Assembly (NCBI GenBank): GCA_902363045.1
Contig: CABIYX010000015.1
Coordinates: 8,249 to 72,248, forward strand
Origin: Clostridiales bacterium
GTDB taxonomy: Bacteria > Bacillota > Clostridia > Oscillospirales > Oscillospiraceae
Direction: 5' to 3'
Length of the DNA: 64,000 bases
Under the pieces are notes generated by a model. It had not been told where the DNA came from and did no database searches. It worked only from the letters and a program-made list of their open reading frames with translations. The stretch's first letter is position 1. Each line of letters begins with the position of its first letter. The translations under genes were made by a program, and so were the position numbers. Of the stretch, positions 17,850 to 26,426 are shown piece by piece.

Positions 17850-17905
17850 ATTAAAATTCCTTCCTATGCACATGGATGGACAGGAACAGACCTCCCGCGC
17901 AGCCC

Positions 17906-18724
17906 TTAAAACGCCGGCAGCAGCGTCACCAGAATGAGCAGCGTAGGGGCCACAAAGGTCATGGAATCGAACCGATCCAGCATCCCGCCGTGGCCCGGCA
18001 GGAGGTGCCCATAGTCCTTGATGCCGAACTGCCGCTTGATCAGGGAAAAAGACAGGTCTCCCAGCTCAGTCACTGCGCTGCCCAGCAGGCCGTACACCGC
18101 CATCGCAGGCAGTGAGACCTCCAACCCCGCGAACTGGCGCAGGATCACTCCATACAGCAGCAGGAACAGTGCGCCGGACAGGATCCCGCCGATGTACCCC
18201 TCCAGGGATTTATTGGGGCTGACCTTGGTGATCCCCCGGTGCTTTCCCAGAAAGACCCCGGCAAAATAGGCCCCGCCATCCGTCAGGAATGCGCAGATCA
18301 CCGGCAGGAGGACCAGATAGCGGCCATGCTCCATCCCCTTCAGCACCACCAGGGTGGACAGGGCCATGGGGATCATCAGTCCGCCGAAGAAGCAGAGCAG
18401 CACGTCCTCCACCCGGACGGCCCTCTCCTCGTCGTACAGCCGGATGGCGATGTAAAACAGTATGACCACCAGGAGCACGGCGGTGATGCCGGCCACCAGG
18501 GCTCCCCGCCCCAGCCACTGTCCCAGCGGGATGGCTGCTGCGGCGGCGGCCGTGAAGCCGTACAGCCCATTGTGGTGGGCCACGCCGGTGGCCCGCAGCA
18601 GCTCATAGGAGGCCAGGGCGCAGATGGCGGCCATCAGCACAGCCAGATACACCGGCGGCAGGAAAAACAGGATGACGAAAAAGAGCGGGGCCAGCACCAC
18701 TGATACTACGATCCGTGTGACCAA
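17906..18724 (-). CDS. cdsA: Phosphatidate cytidylyltransferase
   Basis: This is a multi-pass membrane enzyme that makes CDP-diacylglycerol from CTP and phosphatidic acid. The family signature appears as SPNKSLEGYIGG and, near the end, DYGHLLPGHGGMLDRFDSM. About eight hydrophobic helices are visible. The start is ambiguous. A GGAGG site sits 8 bases before a TTG (18724), used here. An in-frame GTG three codons earlier (18733) is only one base from that site and overlaps the uppS stop. Confidence 0.93.
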   Translation of the reverse strand: MVTRIVVSVVLAPLFFVILFFLPPVYLAVLMAAICALASYELLRATGVAHHNGLYGFTAAAAAAIPLGQWLGRGALVAGITAVLLVVILFYIAIRLYDEERAVRVEDVLLCFFGGLMIPMALSTLVVLKGMEHGRYLVLLPVICAFLTDGGAYFAGVFLGKHRGITKVSPNKSLEGYIGGILSGALFLLLYGVILRQFAGLEVSLPAMAVYGLLGSAVTELGDLSFSLIKRQFGIKDYGHLLPGHGGMLDRFDSMTFVAPTLLILVTLLPAF

Positions 18725-18725
18725 A

Positions 18726-19466
18726 TCATACACCTCCGAATCGGCGGCTGCGGCCCTGATAGGCCGCGATGGCCCGGTGGAGCTCCTCCTTGGAGAAGTC
18801 GGGCCACAGCACGTCTGTGAAATAAAATTCTGAATAGGCGGACTGCCACGGCAGGAAATTGGACAGCCGCAGCTCGCCGCTGGGCCGGATGATCAGATCC
18901 GGGTCCGGCACTCCCCGGGAAAACAGATAGCCGGAGAATTGCGCCTCATTCAGATGGTTGGGGTCCGCCTTTCCCTCCAGGCAGTCCTGGGCATAGGCCC
19001 TGGCGGCCCGCAGGATCTCATCCCGGCCGCCGTAGTTGAGGCAGATGTTGACCTGACAGCCCTCATAGTGGGTGGAGATCTCCCGGGTGCGCTGGCACAG
19101 GTCCCGGAGCTCCTGGGGCAGCGGGGACAGGTCCCCGAAAAACTCCATCTTCACCCGGTCCCGCTCCATCTGCCCGATGGCCTCCAGGAGGTACTTTTTC
19201 AGCAGTCCCATGATGGCCCCCACCTCCTCCGCCGGGCGTTTCCAGTTCTCGGTGGAAAAGGCATATACCGTCAGGTACTCCAGGCCGATCTCTTTGCAGT
19301 AGGTGGCAATGGTACGGAAGGTCTCCGCTCCGGCGGCGTGCCCGGCAGTGCGGGGCAGCCCCCGCTTTCTGGCCCAACGGCCGTTTCCATCCATGATGAT
19401 GGCAATGTGGCGGGGCAAACGGGTCAGGTCCGCCTGTTCCTCCTCCGCTGGTTTAAAAAAGAGCAT
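18726..19466 (-). CDS. uppS: Isoprenyl transferase (undecaprenyl diphosphate synthase)
   Basis: This 246-residue cis-prenyltransferase makes undecaprenyl diphosphate, the peptidoglycan lipid carrier. Conserved motifs are IIMDGNGRWARKRG near residue 25, YAFSTENWKRP near 75, and the C-terminal DLIIRPSGELRLSNFL with the RxSxxxR-type substrate site. The start MLFFKPAEEEQADL has AAGGA upstream. It is translated just ahead of cdsA. Confidence 0.95.
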   Translation of the reverse strand: MLFFKPAEEEQADLTRLPRHIAIIMDGNGRWARKRGLPRTAGHAAGAETFRTIATYCKEIGLEYLTVYAFSTENWKRPAEEVGAIMGLLKKYLLEAIGQMERDRVKMEFFGDLSPLPQELRDLCQRTREISTHYEGCQVNICLNYGGRDEILRAARAYAQDCLEGKADPNHLNEAQFSGYLFSRGVPDPDLIIRPSGELRLSNFLPWQSAYSEFYFTDVLWPDFSKEELHRAIAAYQGRSRRFGGV

Positions 19467-19531
19467 AATATGTTCCTTCCAGACAGTCAAAAACTCCGCA
19501 GCGTGATGACTCGGGGCCGGTCGCCCCTGCC

Positions 19532-19621
19532 ACACACAGGGGGGTGCAGAACGCCTGGCGCCTGTTGGCACTCAGGCATCCCGCACCCCGAGCCTCCGGC
19601 CCGCCGGAGGTCCCTGTGTGT
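19532..19621. other. Multi-stem palindromic element between frr and uppS
   Basis: An outer 10-bp stem pairs 19532-19541 with 19612-19621. Inside it lie a 6-bp stem (19542-19547 with 19583-19588) that encloses a small hairpin (19560-19564 with 19573-19577), and a separate 7-bp hairpin (19593-19599 with 19604-19610). The arrangement folds into a branched junction that fills most of the frr-uppS gap. It could be a processing/termination signal or a repetitive palindromic element. No known riboswitch motif was recognised. Confidence 0.5.
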
Positions 19622-20175
19622 CAGACAGCCATCAGCTCCTGCTCTTTTTTGACCGTCAGCTCGTCGATGTCCTTACAGTGCTTATCGGTCATATCCTGAA
19701 GCTCCTTCTCCAACTGCTTCAGGTCATCCTCGGTGATCTCCGCGGCCTTCTTTTTCTTCTTAAAGTCCTCCATGGCGTCCCGGCGGATGTTCCGAAGGGC
19801 AACCTTGCCCTCCTCACAGTACTTGCGCACCTGCTTGGTCAGATCCTTGCGGCGCTCCTCCGTCAGCTGCGGGAAGGCCAGGCGGACCACACGGCCGTCG
19901 TTCTGGGGGTTGATGCCCAGGTCGGAGATCTGGATCGCCTTCTCCACGGCCTTCAGCAGGCTGCCGTCCCAGGGCTGGATCACCAGGGTCCTGGGATCCG
20001 GGGAGGAGATCGCGGCCACCTGATTCAGGGGGGTGGGCGTTCCGTAGTACTCCACGGTGATGCGGTCCAGCACACCGGCGTTGGCCCGGCCCGCCCGGAC
20101 GGAGGCAAAGTTGGACTTAACGACCTCGATGGTCTTCAGCATTTTCTGATCATACACGTTCGTCTCGGCGCTCAT
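19621..20175 (-). CDS. frr: Ribosome recycling factor
   Basis: This 184-residue protein, with EF-G, splits post-termination ribosomes. The three-helix-bundle and insert-domain layout is visible: VKSNFASVRAGRANAGVLD near residue 15, YYGTPTPLNQVAAISSPDPR near 45-65, PPLTEERRK-like FPQLTEERRKDLTKQVRKY near 107, then long charged helices. It follows pyrH as in most bacteria. Confidence 0.97.
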   Translation of the reverse strand: MSAETNVYDQKMLKTIEVVKSNFASVRAGRANAGVLDRITVEYYGTPTPLNQVAAISSPDPRTLVIQPWDGSLLKAVEKAIQISDLGINPQNDGRVVRLAFPQLTEERRKDLTKQVRKYCEEGKVALRNIRRDAMEDFKKKKKAAEITEDDLKQLEKELQDMTDKHCKDIDELTVKKEQELMAV

Positions 20176-20217
20176 TGGTCTGATCTTCCTTTCCGTTTGA
20201 TTTTCCTGTCCGGGGAC

Positions 20218-20934
20218 TCAGCCCTGGACAATCGTACCGATCTTCTCGCCCATCACAGCCCGCAGAATGTTCTCCGGGTCCTTCAGGGCAAACAGGAGCA
20301 CAGGGATCTTATTGTCCATAGACAGCGAGGTAGCGGTGGAGTCCATGACCTGGAGGCGCTGGGCCAGCACATCCGAGTAAGTGATGGAGTCGTACTTCAC
20401 CGCGTCGGGCACCTTCTTGGGGTCGGCGGAGTACACGCCGTCGATGTTCTTGGCCAGCAGGATCACATCGGCGTCGATCTCCGCGGCCCGGAGCACTGCC
20501 GCCGTATCGGTGGAGAAGAATGGGTTCCCGGTCCCGCAGCCGAAGATGACCACGCGGCCCTTCTCCAGGTGACGGATGGCCTTGGAGCGGATATAGGGCT
20601 CCGCCATGGCACGCATCTCAATGGCGGTCTGCACCCGGACCTCCACCCCCTTCTGCTCCAGCACATCGGCCACAGCCAGGGCGTTGATGGCGGTGGCCAG
20701 CATTCCCATGTGGTCGGCCCGGACCCGGACCATCCGGTCCCCGCCGTCCTTGACTCCACGCCAGAAATTTCCGCCGCCTACGACAATGCCGACCTGTACA
20801 CCCAACTGTACACAGCGCTTGACAACGTCGCACACCTGGCCGATCACATTAAAATCAAGCCCTCGGGTCGCGTCCCCGGCCAGAGCCTCGCCGCTGATCT
20901 TCAGCAGCACACGTTTATACTTCGGATTTTCCAT
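20218..20934 (-). CDS. pyrH: UMP kinase
   Basis: This is a 238-residue amino-acid-kinase-fold enzyme that phosphorylates UMP to UDP. The motifs [15 protein letters not shown] at the N-terminus, GGGNFWRGV near residue 58, and [16 protein letters not shown] near 130 are typical of bacterial PyrH. It is the first gene of the long operon that runs to polC. AGGAGGG precedes the ATG by 8 bases. The upstream 240 bases to the divergent ZIP gene contain an A+T-rich tract but no convincing promoter pair. Confidence 0.97.
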   Translation of the reverse strand: MENPKYKRVLLKISGEALAGDATRGLDFNVIGQVCDVVKRCVQLGVQVGIVVGGGNFWRGVKDGGDRMVRVRADHMGMLATAINALAVADVLEQKGVEVRVQTAIEMRAMAEPYIRSKAIRHLEKGRVVIFGCGTGNPFFSTDTAAVLRAAEIDADVILLAKNIDGVYSADPKKVPDAVKYDSITYSDVLAQRLQVMDSTATSLSMDNKIPVLLFALKDPENILRAVMGEKIGTIVQG

Positions 20935-21177
20935 CCGAATTCCCTCCTTGCGTGTTTTTTCAAACTTCGTTCTTTTCTATTTTAATATAATTCTCCTCTT
21001 TTGCCTAGTGGGTCCGGCAAATTTTTTTCAAGGTCCCGCACCCCCTCTCCCTCGTCCTCATAGGCTGAACCGGCACATCCTTATTACAGCGGCGCGGAGC
21101 GAGGGTCTCCGGACGCTTCCCCCTCCTCTCAGATGGGGAGTCTGAGCGGACCGCCTCCGCGCCGGGAAAGGAACCTT

Positions 21178-21972
21178 ATGTTGACACAAGCACTTCTATG
21201 GGCCGCCGGTGGGAGCGGCTTCACCTTTTTGATGACCACCCTTGGGGCGGCCACCGTCTTTCTCTTTCGCCGGACGGCCGGCGCCGGACTGCACCGGATC
21301 ATGCTGGGCTTTGCCGCCGGCGTGATGATCGCCGCCAGTATGTGGTCGCTTCTGATCCCCGCCATCGAGCAGTCCCAGGCCGCCGGCGGCACTGGCTGGA
21401 TCCCGGCGGCGGGTGGCTCCATCCTGGGCATCGCCTTTCTGGCCGGGATGGACGTCCTGCTCCCCCATCTCACGCCGGAGCTTCTGGAGCGCGGGTCAGG
21501 AGCCCGCAGCCGCCGGAACACCCTGCTGGTGCTGGCCATCACCATGCACAATATCCCGGAGGGAATGGCTGTGGGCATCTCCTTCGCCCTGGCCGCTCAG
21601 GCGGACATCACCCTGCTCCCCGCCTCCATGGCCCTGGCCCTGGGCATCGGGATCCAGAACTTTCCCGAGGGCGCGGCCATATCCCTCCCCCTGCGACAGG
21701 CCGGCATGGGCAGCGGCCGCTCCTTTCTCATGGGCGCCGCCTCCGGCGTCGTGGAGCCTATCGCCGCCCTGATCACCGTCCTGGCCGCAGGGACCGTCCA
21801 GCCGCTGATGCCCTGGCTGCTCTCCTTTGCCGCTGGAGCCATGCTCTATGTGGTGGTGGAGGAGCTCATTCCGGAGGCCAACCTCCGACACAACCATGAG
21901 ACCCACGGGGGCACCTTCGGCGTCATGGCCGGCTTCCTAATTATGATGATCTTGGACGTAGCCCTTGGATAG
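21178..21972 (+). CDS. ZIP family divalent metal transporter
   Basis: This 264-residue membrane protein has about eight helices. The two metal-site helices are visible as ITMHNIPEGMAVG near residue 123 and IGIQNFPEGAAISLPL near 158, the HNxPEG and NxPEG signatures of GufA/ZupT-type ZIP importers of zinc and related ions. The start MLTQALLWAAGG was chosen because AAAGGA lies 5 bases upstream. A 15-codon longer form has no site. It is monocistronic. Confidence 0.92.
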   Translation: MLTQALLWAAGGSGFTFLMTTLGAATVFLFRRTAGAGLHRIMLGFAAGVMIAASMWSLLIPAIEQSQAAGGTGWIPAAGGSILGIAFLAGMDVLLPHLTPELLERGSGARSRRNTLLVLAITMHNIPEGMAVGISFALAAQADITLLPASMALALGIGIQNFPEGAAISLPLRQAGMGSGRSFLMGAASGVVEPIAALITVLAAGTVQPLMPWLLSFAAGAMLYVVVEELIPEANLRHNHETHGGTFGVMAGFLIMMILDVALG

Positions 21973-22040
21973 TCCACCGCCCTCCATAAGAAATCCATCG
22001 AAACCGGTCTGATACAAAAAAATATCCGCCGGCCGGAACA

Positions 22041-22069
22041 GTATGAAACCTCCCGTCCGGGAGATACTG
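22041..22069 (+). promoter_or_regulatory. sigG: Candidate sigma-F/sigma-G promoter of sigG
   Basis: GTATG (fits the -35 form GHATR) and GATACTG (five of seven matches to the -10 form CATWHTA) are 17 bases apart, about 38 bases before the sigG start. Forespore autoregulation of sigG is known in Bacillus. Here it is inferred from this weak match. Confidence 0.4.
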
Positions 22070-22106
22070 GAAGTACAGCGTCACCCGGGCAGGAGGTTTT
22101 TGAAGG

Positions 22107-22877
22107 ATGCAGAACAAAGTGGAGCTCTGCGGTGTCAACACCGCCAAGCTGAAGGTGCTGAAAAATGAGGAGACCCAGGCACTCCTCCGCCGGGCCAAGG
22201 CCGGGGACCGGCAGGCGCGGGAGGAGCTGATCGCCGGCAATCTGCGGCTGGTGCTGTCCGTGATCCATAAATTCTCCAACCGCGGGGAGAATGTGGACGA
22301 CCTGTTCCAGGTGGGGTGTATCGGCCTGATCAAGGCCATCGACAATTTCAACACCGACCTGGATGTGCGCTTTTCCACTTACGGCGTCCCGATGATCGTG
22401 GGCGAGATCCGCCGGTATCTCCGGGACAACAGCACTATGCGGGTATCCCGCGCCATGCGGGACACCGCCTATAAAGTGCTCCAGGCCAAGGAGGCCTATC
22501 TGGCCAAGTACCAGAAGGAGCCAACGGTGGACGAGATCGCCCGGATCCTGGACGTCAAGCGGGAGGACGTGGTCTTTGCTCTGGATGCCATCCTGGAGCC
22601 AGTCTCCCTGTACGAGCCCATCTATTCCGACAGCGGGGATACCGTCTGCGTCATGGATCAGGTGAAGGACTGCAAAAACACCGACGAGCTGTGGCTGGAG
22701 CGCATCGCGCTGAAGGAGGCGGTGTCCCACCTCACTCCCCGGGAGCAGAAGATCCTGTCCATGCGCTTCTATCAGAGCAAGACCCAGATGGAGGTCTCCG
22801 AGGAGATCGGGATCTCTCAGGCACAGGTCTCCCGCCTGGAGAAAAACGCGCTGCGCCAGATCCGGAAGGAGCTGTAA
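22107..22877 (+). CDS. sigG: RNA polymerase sporulation sigma factor SigG
   Basis: This is a 256-residue late forespore sigma factor of the sigma-70 family. The N-terminal signature NKVELCGVNTAKLKVL is specific to SigG and contains the segment bound by anti-sigma regulators. Region 2 appears as DDLFQVGCIGLIKAIDNF and FSTYGVPMIVGEIRRYLRD, region 3 as KYQKEPTVDEIARIL, and region 4 HTH as QMEVSEEIGISQAQVSRLEK. A strong AGGAGG lies upstream. In most relatives sigG follows sigE/spoIIGA; here it stands alone after a metal transporter. Confidence 0.96.
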   Translation: MQNKVELCGVNTAKLKVLKNEETQALLRRAKAGDRQAREELIAGNLRLVLSVIHKFSNRGENVDDLFQVGCIGLIKAIDNFNTDLDVRFSTYGVPMIVGEIRRYLRDNSTMRVSRAMRDTAYKVLQAKEAYLAKYQKEPTVDEIARILDVKREDVVFALDAILEPVSLYEPIYSDSGDTVCVMDQVKDCKNTDELWLERIALKEAVSHLTPREQKILSMRFYQSKTQMEVSEEIGISQAQVSRLEKNALRQIRKEL

Positions 22878-22886
22878 GAGCGGCGC

Positions 22887-24908
22887 TCAGTGCAGCAGAA
22901 TGAACAGCAGGCCGAAGACCAGGCCCAGCCCGGTGAGCAGCAGGCCGAAGGCCAGGGAGTGGGTAAAGCCCACCAGCCGGCGCGGCTCATCCTCATACCG
23001 GGCAAAATGGAAGTCATCCGCCGCCTGCTCCACCGTAGGACGGGGCGAATAGACCTCTCCAGTCAGCGAAAGCAGAAGCCGGTCCCGTGTCCCGGCCCAC
23101 CACAGACGCAGGCGCTGGAACAGGCGCGGGAGCCCATGGAACAGCAGCCGGGGAGCCAGCCGGTCCGCCAGCGTGGCCAGGACAATGGCCGCCTGAGCCA
23201 GAACGCGCAGGGCCGGCCGGTACAGGCCCCGCTCCAGATCCAGCCAAGGCGGGATGGGATCCACGTATCTGCCCTGCCTGATCAGCAGGGTGCGGACCAC
23301 CAGGAGGTATACCCCCGCCCCGATGACCGCGGAGACCGCCGCCCCCTCCAGATTGACTGCGGCAAAGTAGTCCACCGCATGGGCGGGGGCCGTTCCCCCC
23401 AGAAAATCCCGGGCAAAGGCCGCGATGGGGTCCATAGCCGCGCCGGGATCCGTCCCAAGCCGCAGCATGACCAGCAGATAAGACAGCAGGCCCCCCACCG
23501 AGGCCGGGGCGATGTAGTGCTCCCCCTCCTGCCGCCATTTCCGGGCCAGGACCTCCTCCGGTAGGGCGTTCCGCTCCAGGAACAGGCAGACAAACAGCTT
23601 GAGCATATAGGCCAGAGTCAGGCCGCCGCTGAACAGAAACAGCGCCTCCAGCACCTGAAACAGCGCCGCCCCCTCCCCTGTAAGGTGGATATACTCCACA
23701 ATGCTCTCATGGAGCAGGGTCTTGCTGACATAGCCGTTCAGTCCGGGCACGCCCGCCAGGCTGAGCATAGGCAGCCCCATGACCAGCGCCAGCAGAGGCT
23801 TTCCACGCCCGAACCCCCGGATGTCGTTCAGATCGAAGGAGTGGGTGGTAAGATGGATGATCCCCGCCGCCGGGAAGAGCACCATCTTGATAAGCGAGTG
23901 GTTCAGGATATGCAGGATGGTCCCATCCACCGCCAGGGCGTTGTGGTCTCCCAGCAGACACAGCATGGCGGTCCCCACCAGGATGAACCCGATCTGAGAG
24001 ATGGACGAGCAGGCCAGAGTCCGCTTCAGATCCACGGACAGCACCGCCAGCACCGCCCCCAGCACCATGGTCACAGCACCCAGCACCGCCAGCAGCAGCC
24101 CCCACTGGACGTCATGGAGAAAGACAGTTGTGGACAGCACCAGCACCCCGTATATCCCCGTCTTGGTGATGACGCCGGACAGCACTGCCGAGGCCGGAGC
24201 AGGCGCCGCTGGATGGGCGGTGGGCAGCCAGATGTGCAGCGGGAACGCCCCCGCCTTGGCGCCGAATCCCACCAGCACCAGCAGGCCGCCCACCCAGAGC
24301 AGTCCCCGGTCCTCCGCTCCGGCGGCTGCTGCCGCCATGGCGTCCAGCGACAGGGTGCCCAGCTGGTGATAGAGGAGAAACAGTCCGGTCAGGGCCGCCA
24401 GTCCGCCGATGACCGCCACAGCCAGATAGGTCTCCCCCGCCTTCAGGGCGGGATACTCCTCTGTCTGGACCACCAGCACAAAGGATGTAAAGGACATGAT
24501 CTCAAAAAAGAGAAAGGCGGTAAACAGGTCGCCGGACAGGAACACCCCCATCGTGGCCCCCAGGGTCATCAGCCAAAAGAGGTAGAACCGGTTCTGCTTA
24601 TGGACATGGGCCATATACTCCCGGCAGAACACTGTGGCCGCCATCCAGCCTGTGGCCGTCAGCAGGGCCATCAGGGTATGGAAGCCCCCGGCCCGCAGCT
24701 GGATCCCCAGGCCGCAGAAGCCCTCTACCGCCGCCGTGGCCTGGGCCAGCTCCGGCTTGGTCCACAGCGTGAGCACCAGAAAAAGCTCCAACGCAGCCGC
24801 CGACATGACAAAGGTATTTCGCGCCTTCTCATACCAGCACCCGATCCAATAGGCAAACGGCCCGGCCAGAAACGGAAAAAAGACCGGGAACAGCAGAAAC
24901 TGGGACAT
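22887..24908 (-). CDS. NuoL/HyfB-type proton antiporter subunit, long form
   Basis: This 673-residue integral membrane protein has about 16 helices. The proton-translocation core carries the TM7 lysine segment GFGAKAGAFPLHIWLPTAHP and the TM8 SAVLSGVITKTGIYG motif. The last 180 residues add helices and a cytosolic tail, giving a length between NuoM (about 500) and MrpA (about 800). It is the last gene of the Mrp-like operon and is convergent with sigG. A HyfB-like hydrogenase-4 subunit is the nearest alternative, but no hydrogenase genes are present. Confidence 0.85.
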   Translation of the reverse strand: MSQFLLFPVFFPFLAGPFAYWIGCWYEKARNTFVMSAAALELFLVLTLWTKPELAQATAAVEGFCGLGIQLRAGGFHTLMALLTATGWMAATVFCREYMAHVHKQNRFYLFWLMTLGATMGVFLSGDLFTAFLFFEIMSFTSFVLVVQTEEYPALKAGETYLAVAVIGGLAALTGLFLLYHQLGTLSLDAMAAAAAGAEDRGLLWVGGLLVLVGFGAKAGAFPLHIWLPTAHPAAPAPASAVLSGVITKTGIYGVLVLSTTVFLHDVQWGLLLAVLGAVTMVLGAVLAVLSVDLKRTLACSSISQIGFILVGTAMLCLLGDHNALAVDGTILHILNHSLIKMVLFPAAGIIHLTTHSFDLNDIRGFGRGKPLLALVMGLPMLSLAGVPGLNGYVSKTLLHESIVEYIHLTGEGAALFQVLEALFLFSGGLTLAYMLKLFVCLFLERNALPEEVLARKWRQEGEHYIAPASVGGLLSYLLVMLRLGTDPGAAMDPIAAFARDFLGGTAPAHAVDYFAAVNLEGAAVSAVIGAGVYLLVVRTLLIRQGRYVDPIPPWLDLERGLYRPALRVLAQAAIVLATLADRLAPRLLFHGLPRLFQRLRLWWAGTRDRLLLSLTGEVYSPRPTVEQAADDFHFARYEDEPRRLVGFTHSLAFGLLLTGLGLVFGLLFILLH

Positions 24909-24940
24909 TCCTTCCCCTCACTTTCACAGGATCCGCCCTC

Positions 24941-26395
24941 TTATCCCAGCAGGGCGGCGACTGTTCCGGCCAGACGGCCTGCCCCCAGTCCCAGGGCCAC
25001 CGAGCCCGCCGCCAGGGCGGTGATGGGCACTGTCATCCTCAGGCCCGGATCCCGCCGGGCCCGCTTGGGCACCCGGACGGAGAGCTGCCGGTTCTGTCTG
25101 GGGAAAAAGGCCAGCAGAACGATCTGCATCAGGTACAGGGCGGTGAGCACCGCAGACAGGATCAGCACCCCGGCCGCCAAATAGCCCATCCCTGTCCCCA
25201 GCCCCGCCGCAGCCGTGGCCAGCAGCCACTTGCTGGTGAAGCCGGCCAGAGGCGGCGCTCCCATCAGGCCCAGGGCCGCCACGGTGAAGGAGCCGAACAC
25301 CACCGGCATCAGCACGCCGCAGCCCTCCACATCCGGGACAAAGTCCCGGTGGAGCTTATAGTGGACCGCGCCCACGCAGAAAAACAGGGTGATTTTCAGC
25401 ACCGCGTGGAACACCATGTGGACCATCCCTGCCGTCAGGCCGGCTGTGGTCAGGGTAGTCACCCCCAGCAGGACATAGGAGAGGTTGCTGATGGTGGACC
25501 AGGCCAGCCGCCGCTTCAGATGCTGGGTGCGCAGGGCCTTGGCGGAGCCGTAGGCGATGGTGAACATCGCCGCCCCCATGACCAGGTACTGGGCCCAGCT
25601 GCCCCGAATGAGGTCCGGCCCATAGCCGTACCAGGTCAGGCGGGTCACCGCGAACACCCCCGCCTTCACAACCGCCACCGCGTGGAGCAGCGCCGTCACC
25701 GGCGTGGGCGCCACCGAGGCCCGCAGCAGCCAGCGGTGTCCCGGGAAAACCGCCGCCTTCACGCCGAAGCCAAAGAATCCAAGTACATAAGCAGCCCGCA
25801 AGGTATTTTCCTTGCCAGCTTCAGCTGAGATGCTCCCACCGAACTGGAAGAACATCCCGCCGTGCTCCAGCAGCAGCACCATGGCGATAAAGCCCAGGGC
25901 CGCGCCGCACATGGAGTAGGTCAGATAGATCCGCCCGGCATACCGCGCCTTGCTGTCCAGCGCGTGCATCACCAGGGGCAGCGTAGACAGGGTGAGCAGC
26001 TCATAAAAGAAGTACATCGTCAGCACATTGGCGGAGAAGGCGATGCCCAGGGTGACCCCCAGGCTGGCCAGATAGAAAGCGAAGAACCGGTTCTCGCCTC
26101 CCTCCCGGCTCATGTACTCCGCCGCGTACAGGCAGGCCAGGGGCCACAGGACAGACACCAGCACGGCAAAGACGCAGGACAGTCCATCCACCCGGAAGGC
26201 GATGGACAGCCTCTCCCCCAGGGACAGCAGCTGGAACGCCTCCTCCCCCCGCAGGGTGAACACCGCAGCCAGGGCCGCCGCCGCCCCGGCACAGGAGGAG
26301 CCGACCACAAAATCCTGGCGCCTCCGCGGGTCCTGGGGCCGCCAGACCAGAAGGACGCCCCCCGCCGCCATGGGCAGCAGAATGGCAAGCAGCAT
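24941..26395 (-). CDS. NuoL/MrpA-type proton antiporter subunit
   Basis: This protein of about 484 residues has 13-14 helices. Its core GFGVKAAVFPGHRWLLRAS followed by APTPVTALLHAVAVVKAGVF resembles the MrpA/NuoL form (APTPVSAxLHxATMVKAG) more than the other three antiporter subunits in this operon. The start is uncertain. The ATG at MLLAILLPMAAGG is used, and a GTG two codons upstream lies nearer to an AGGAG. The 5' end overlaps or abuts the stop of the preceding subunit. Confidence 0.84.
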   Translation of the reverse strand: MLLAILLPMAAGGVLLVWRPQDPRRRQDFVVGSSCAGAAAALAAVFTLRGEEAFQLLSLGERLSIAFRVDGLSCVFAVLVSVLWPLACLYAAEYMSREGGENRFFAFYLASLGVTLGIAFSANVLTMYFFYELLTLSTLPLVMHALDSKARYAGRIYLTYSMCGAALGFIAMVLLLEHGGMFFQFGGSISAEAGKENTLRAAYVLGFFGFGVKAAVFPGHRWLLRASVAPTPVTALLHAVAVVKAGVFAVTRLTWYGYGPDLIRGSWAQYLVMGAAMFTIAYGSAKALRTQHLKRRLAWSTISNLSYVLLGVTTLTTAGLTAGMVHMVFHAVLKITLFFCVGAVHYKLHRDFVPDVEGCGVLMPVVFGSFTVAALGLMGAPPLAGFTSKWLLATAAAGLGTGMGYLAAGVLILSAVLTALYLMQIVLLAFFPRQNRQLSVRVPKRARRDPGLRMTVPITALAAGSVALGLGAGRLAGTVAALLG

Positions 26396-26426
26396 CAGCA
26401 CAGCGCGTTCTCTCTCCTCTCGTTTC

